The translations under genes and the position numbers were made by a program. Positions 5,557-6,713 of a DNA stretch of 6,713 bases are shown one piece after another. This stretch comes from Desulfarculaceae bacterium (GTDB lineage: Bacteria > Desulfobacterota > Desulfobacteria > Desulfobacterales > Desulfobacteraceae). Under the pieces are notes generated by a model. That model was given only the letters and a program-made list of their open reading frames with translations, was not told the DNA's origin and made no database searches. The stretch covers positions 1-6,713 of the forward strand of contig JAIPEK010000126.1 of the NCBI GenBank assembly GCA_021737205.1, in the 5' to 3' direction. Each line of letters starts with the position of its first letter. The first letter of the stretch is position 1.

Positions 5557-6713
5557 TCAGGTTTTCCTTTGAAAGAGGGCAAGGCTTACGATTTTCAGGA
5601 GGATCAGCACCCCGGCCGCTCCGGCAAGTCCAGTGTACGGAATCAAAAGGGTGCTGGTGAGCAGCGCCCCGAACGCGGCCCCGACAAGGTCGGCTGAAAA
5701 AGCGGATGCCGCCCGGCTGCTTTTGTCCCCTGCATACCGGAGGATATCTGAAAACTGGAAACCGCAGACAAAAGAAAGAGAAAATCCGAACAAAAAATAT
5801 CCGGCATCCGGGATGGAACTTCCGGCCTGATATATCGCCAATGCAAAGAGAATTATCAGGAAGATGACCAGATATTCCAAAGTCTTGATTCTTTTTTTCG
5901 GATCTTTCGGTTTCGTACGTCTGCCCAGGATCGCTCCGGGAAGAAGTCCTGCAAGGAAAGCCGTCACGATCATGCCCACCTTGATGTACACATACCCCAG
6001 GAAAATCTGAAAAGCGAATATGGCGAGAATTTCCGACCCCATGTTGGCGAAAGCAGTGGAAAACAGCACAAAGTCCGCCCGGGTGATCCGGAAGAAATAC
6101 ACGAAAAGGAAAAGGGCGGCACCGCTGAAGAAAAACGCCGGATGCCCCGAGAACAGGGTGAACCATCTGGAAAAGACCAGGGTCATCAGGGTGGGGCGCA
6201 AAAGCGAATTTTCCCGGATCGACCCGTCGATCCGGGAATCAAGATAGTTCATGCGTTCCGGGGTGATATCTCCGCTGAAATAATAGGCGATGTAAGAGGT
6301 GGATATGCCTTTGTGTTCCAGAAGAGAAGGGATATCCGTGCGGATGTCTTCATCCGAGCAAAGAAAGAAAATCCGGCCTCCCGGCAAAAGTTCGGTTGTT
6401 TCAAACACCAGGCTGACGGTGTTGTACACCGATGACAGGATTTTGGCATCCATTGATGCCATATAATTGTCAAAACCGGGCAGAGTAAAAGAAAACACAC
6501 CGCCGGGCGCCAGGTGTTGTTTGACCGTGGAAAAAAACGATCCTGTGAAAAATCGGTTGAGCTGAAAAGTGGTGGGTTCCGGCAGGCACATGATTACGGC
6601 ATCGTACATTTTGTCCGTGCTTTCCAGAAAGGCGAGTGCATCCCGGTGGATCACGCGGACAAAGGGTTTGCGGTCCAGCAGATCATAGCGGAACATGGCC
6701 TGCGTCAGTTCCG
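5557..6713 (-). CDS. Membrane-anchored spermidine-synthase-like protein (5' end outside window)
   Basis: The frame runs off the right edge (ELTQA precedes the Met at 6696), so the N-terminal part is missing and that Met is probably internal; 384 residues are visible. Residues below count from that Met. The first 125 or so match the second half of a polyamine aminopropyltransferase or class I methyltransferase fold: VIHRDALAFL (15-24), YDAVIMCLPEP (31-41), QLNRFFT (45-51) and LAPGGVFSFTLPG (62-74). A linker (about 130-180) follows, then about seven membrane segments near 186-202, 208-228, 232-257, 274-290, 298-316, 333-352 and 356-375. KSSRAASAFSADLVGAAFGA (325-344) is typical of membrane-fused spermidine synthase homologues. 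The loop where spermidine synthases carry catalytic Asp reads VIMCLPEP, with Cys and Glu in the Asp positions, so true aminopropyl transfer is doubtful. It precedes the radical SAM gene by 139 bases on the same strand. Confidence 0.82.
   Translation of the reverse strand, partial: ELTQAMFRYDLLDRKPFVRVIHRDALAFLESTDKMYDAVIMCLPEPTTFQLNRFFTGSFFSTVKQHLAPGGVFSFTLPGFDNYMASMDAKILSSVYNTVSLVFETTELLPGGRIFFLCSDEDIRTDIPSLLEHKGISTSYIAYYFSGDITPERMNYLDSRIDGSIRENSLLRPTLMTLVFSRWFTLFSGHPAFFFSGAALFLFVYFFRITRADFVLFSTAFANMGSEILAIFAFQIFLGYVYIKVGMIVTAFLAGLLPGAILGRRTKPKDPKKRIKTLEYLVIFLIILFALAIYQAGSSIPDAGYFLFGFSLSFVCGFQFSDILRYAGDKSSRAASAFSADLVGAAFGALLTSTLLIPYTGLAGAAGVLILLKIVSLALFQRKT
6211..6238. repeat. Perfect 13-bp palindrome with 2-base loop inside the membrane protein gene
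   Basis: TTCCCGGATCGAC (6211-6223) is the exact reverse complement of GTCGATCCGGGAA (6226-6238), separated by CC. On the minus strand it encodes residues within DSRIDGSIREN (153-163), in the linker between the soluble domain and the first membrane segment. It would form a very stable mRNA or single-strand DNA hairpin. Its role is unknown; there is no T-run, so it is not a standard terminator. Confidence 0.75.

Noticed and set aside
6444..6461. 7-bp inverted repeat TGGCATC/GATGCCA in the membrane protein gene
   Set aside because: It is short enough to arise by chance in a window of this size and has no supporting context.

Overview
The window is a piece of bacterial chromosome with a moderately high GC content. 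It is densely packed with genes and shows no rRNA, tRNA, CRISPR array, integrase or transposase. The gene styles suggest an anaerobic deltaproteobacterium, possibly of the Desulfobacterales. They are a PurL carrying fused PurS-like domains with a separate PurQ, a Tat-signal radical SAM enzyme of the AmmeMemoRadiSam type, and a membrane-anchored spermidine-synthase-like protein. The taxonomic call is an inference; no marker gene is present.

Left half, plus strand (1-4226). A purine-biosynthesis pair comes first: purL, whose start lies before base 1, overlaps purQ by four bases (ATGA). Together they encode the FGAM synthase, which converts FGAR, ATP and glutamine to FGAM. A 144-base gap follows. 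It holds an inverted repeat with three 9-base-spaced CTTCATG units, and an 11-base direct repeat (AAAAAAGGATA) brackets this region. The second copy of that direct repeat supplies the ribosome binding site of the next gene. That gene is a small CRM-domain (YhbY-type) RNA-binding protein starting at TTG.

Right half, minus strand (4230-6713). A radical SAM protein with an apparent twin-arginine signal peptide ends only 3 bases from the yhbY stop codon, so the two transcription units converge with no visible terminator. Upstream of it, and read in the same direction, is the 3' part of a membrane protein. It has a spermidine-synthase-like (Rossmann methyltransferase fold) domain followed by about seven membrane segments, and its start lies beyond the right edge. 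The usual catalytic Asp position in its DxxDP-like loop appears to read Cys.

The purine genes are routine. Three places deserve a second look: the purQ-yhbY gap, which looks like a small inserted repeat element; a 13-bp perfect palindrome inside the membrane protein gene; and the pairing of a possibly exported radical SAM enzyme with a membrane-bound, catalytically altered aminopropyltransferase homologue.
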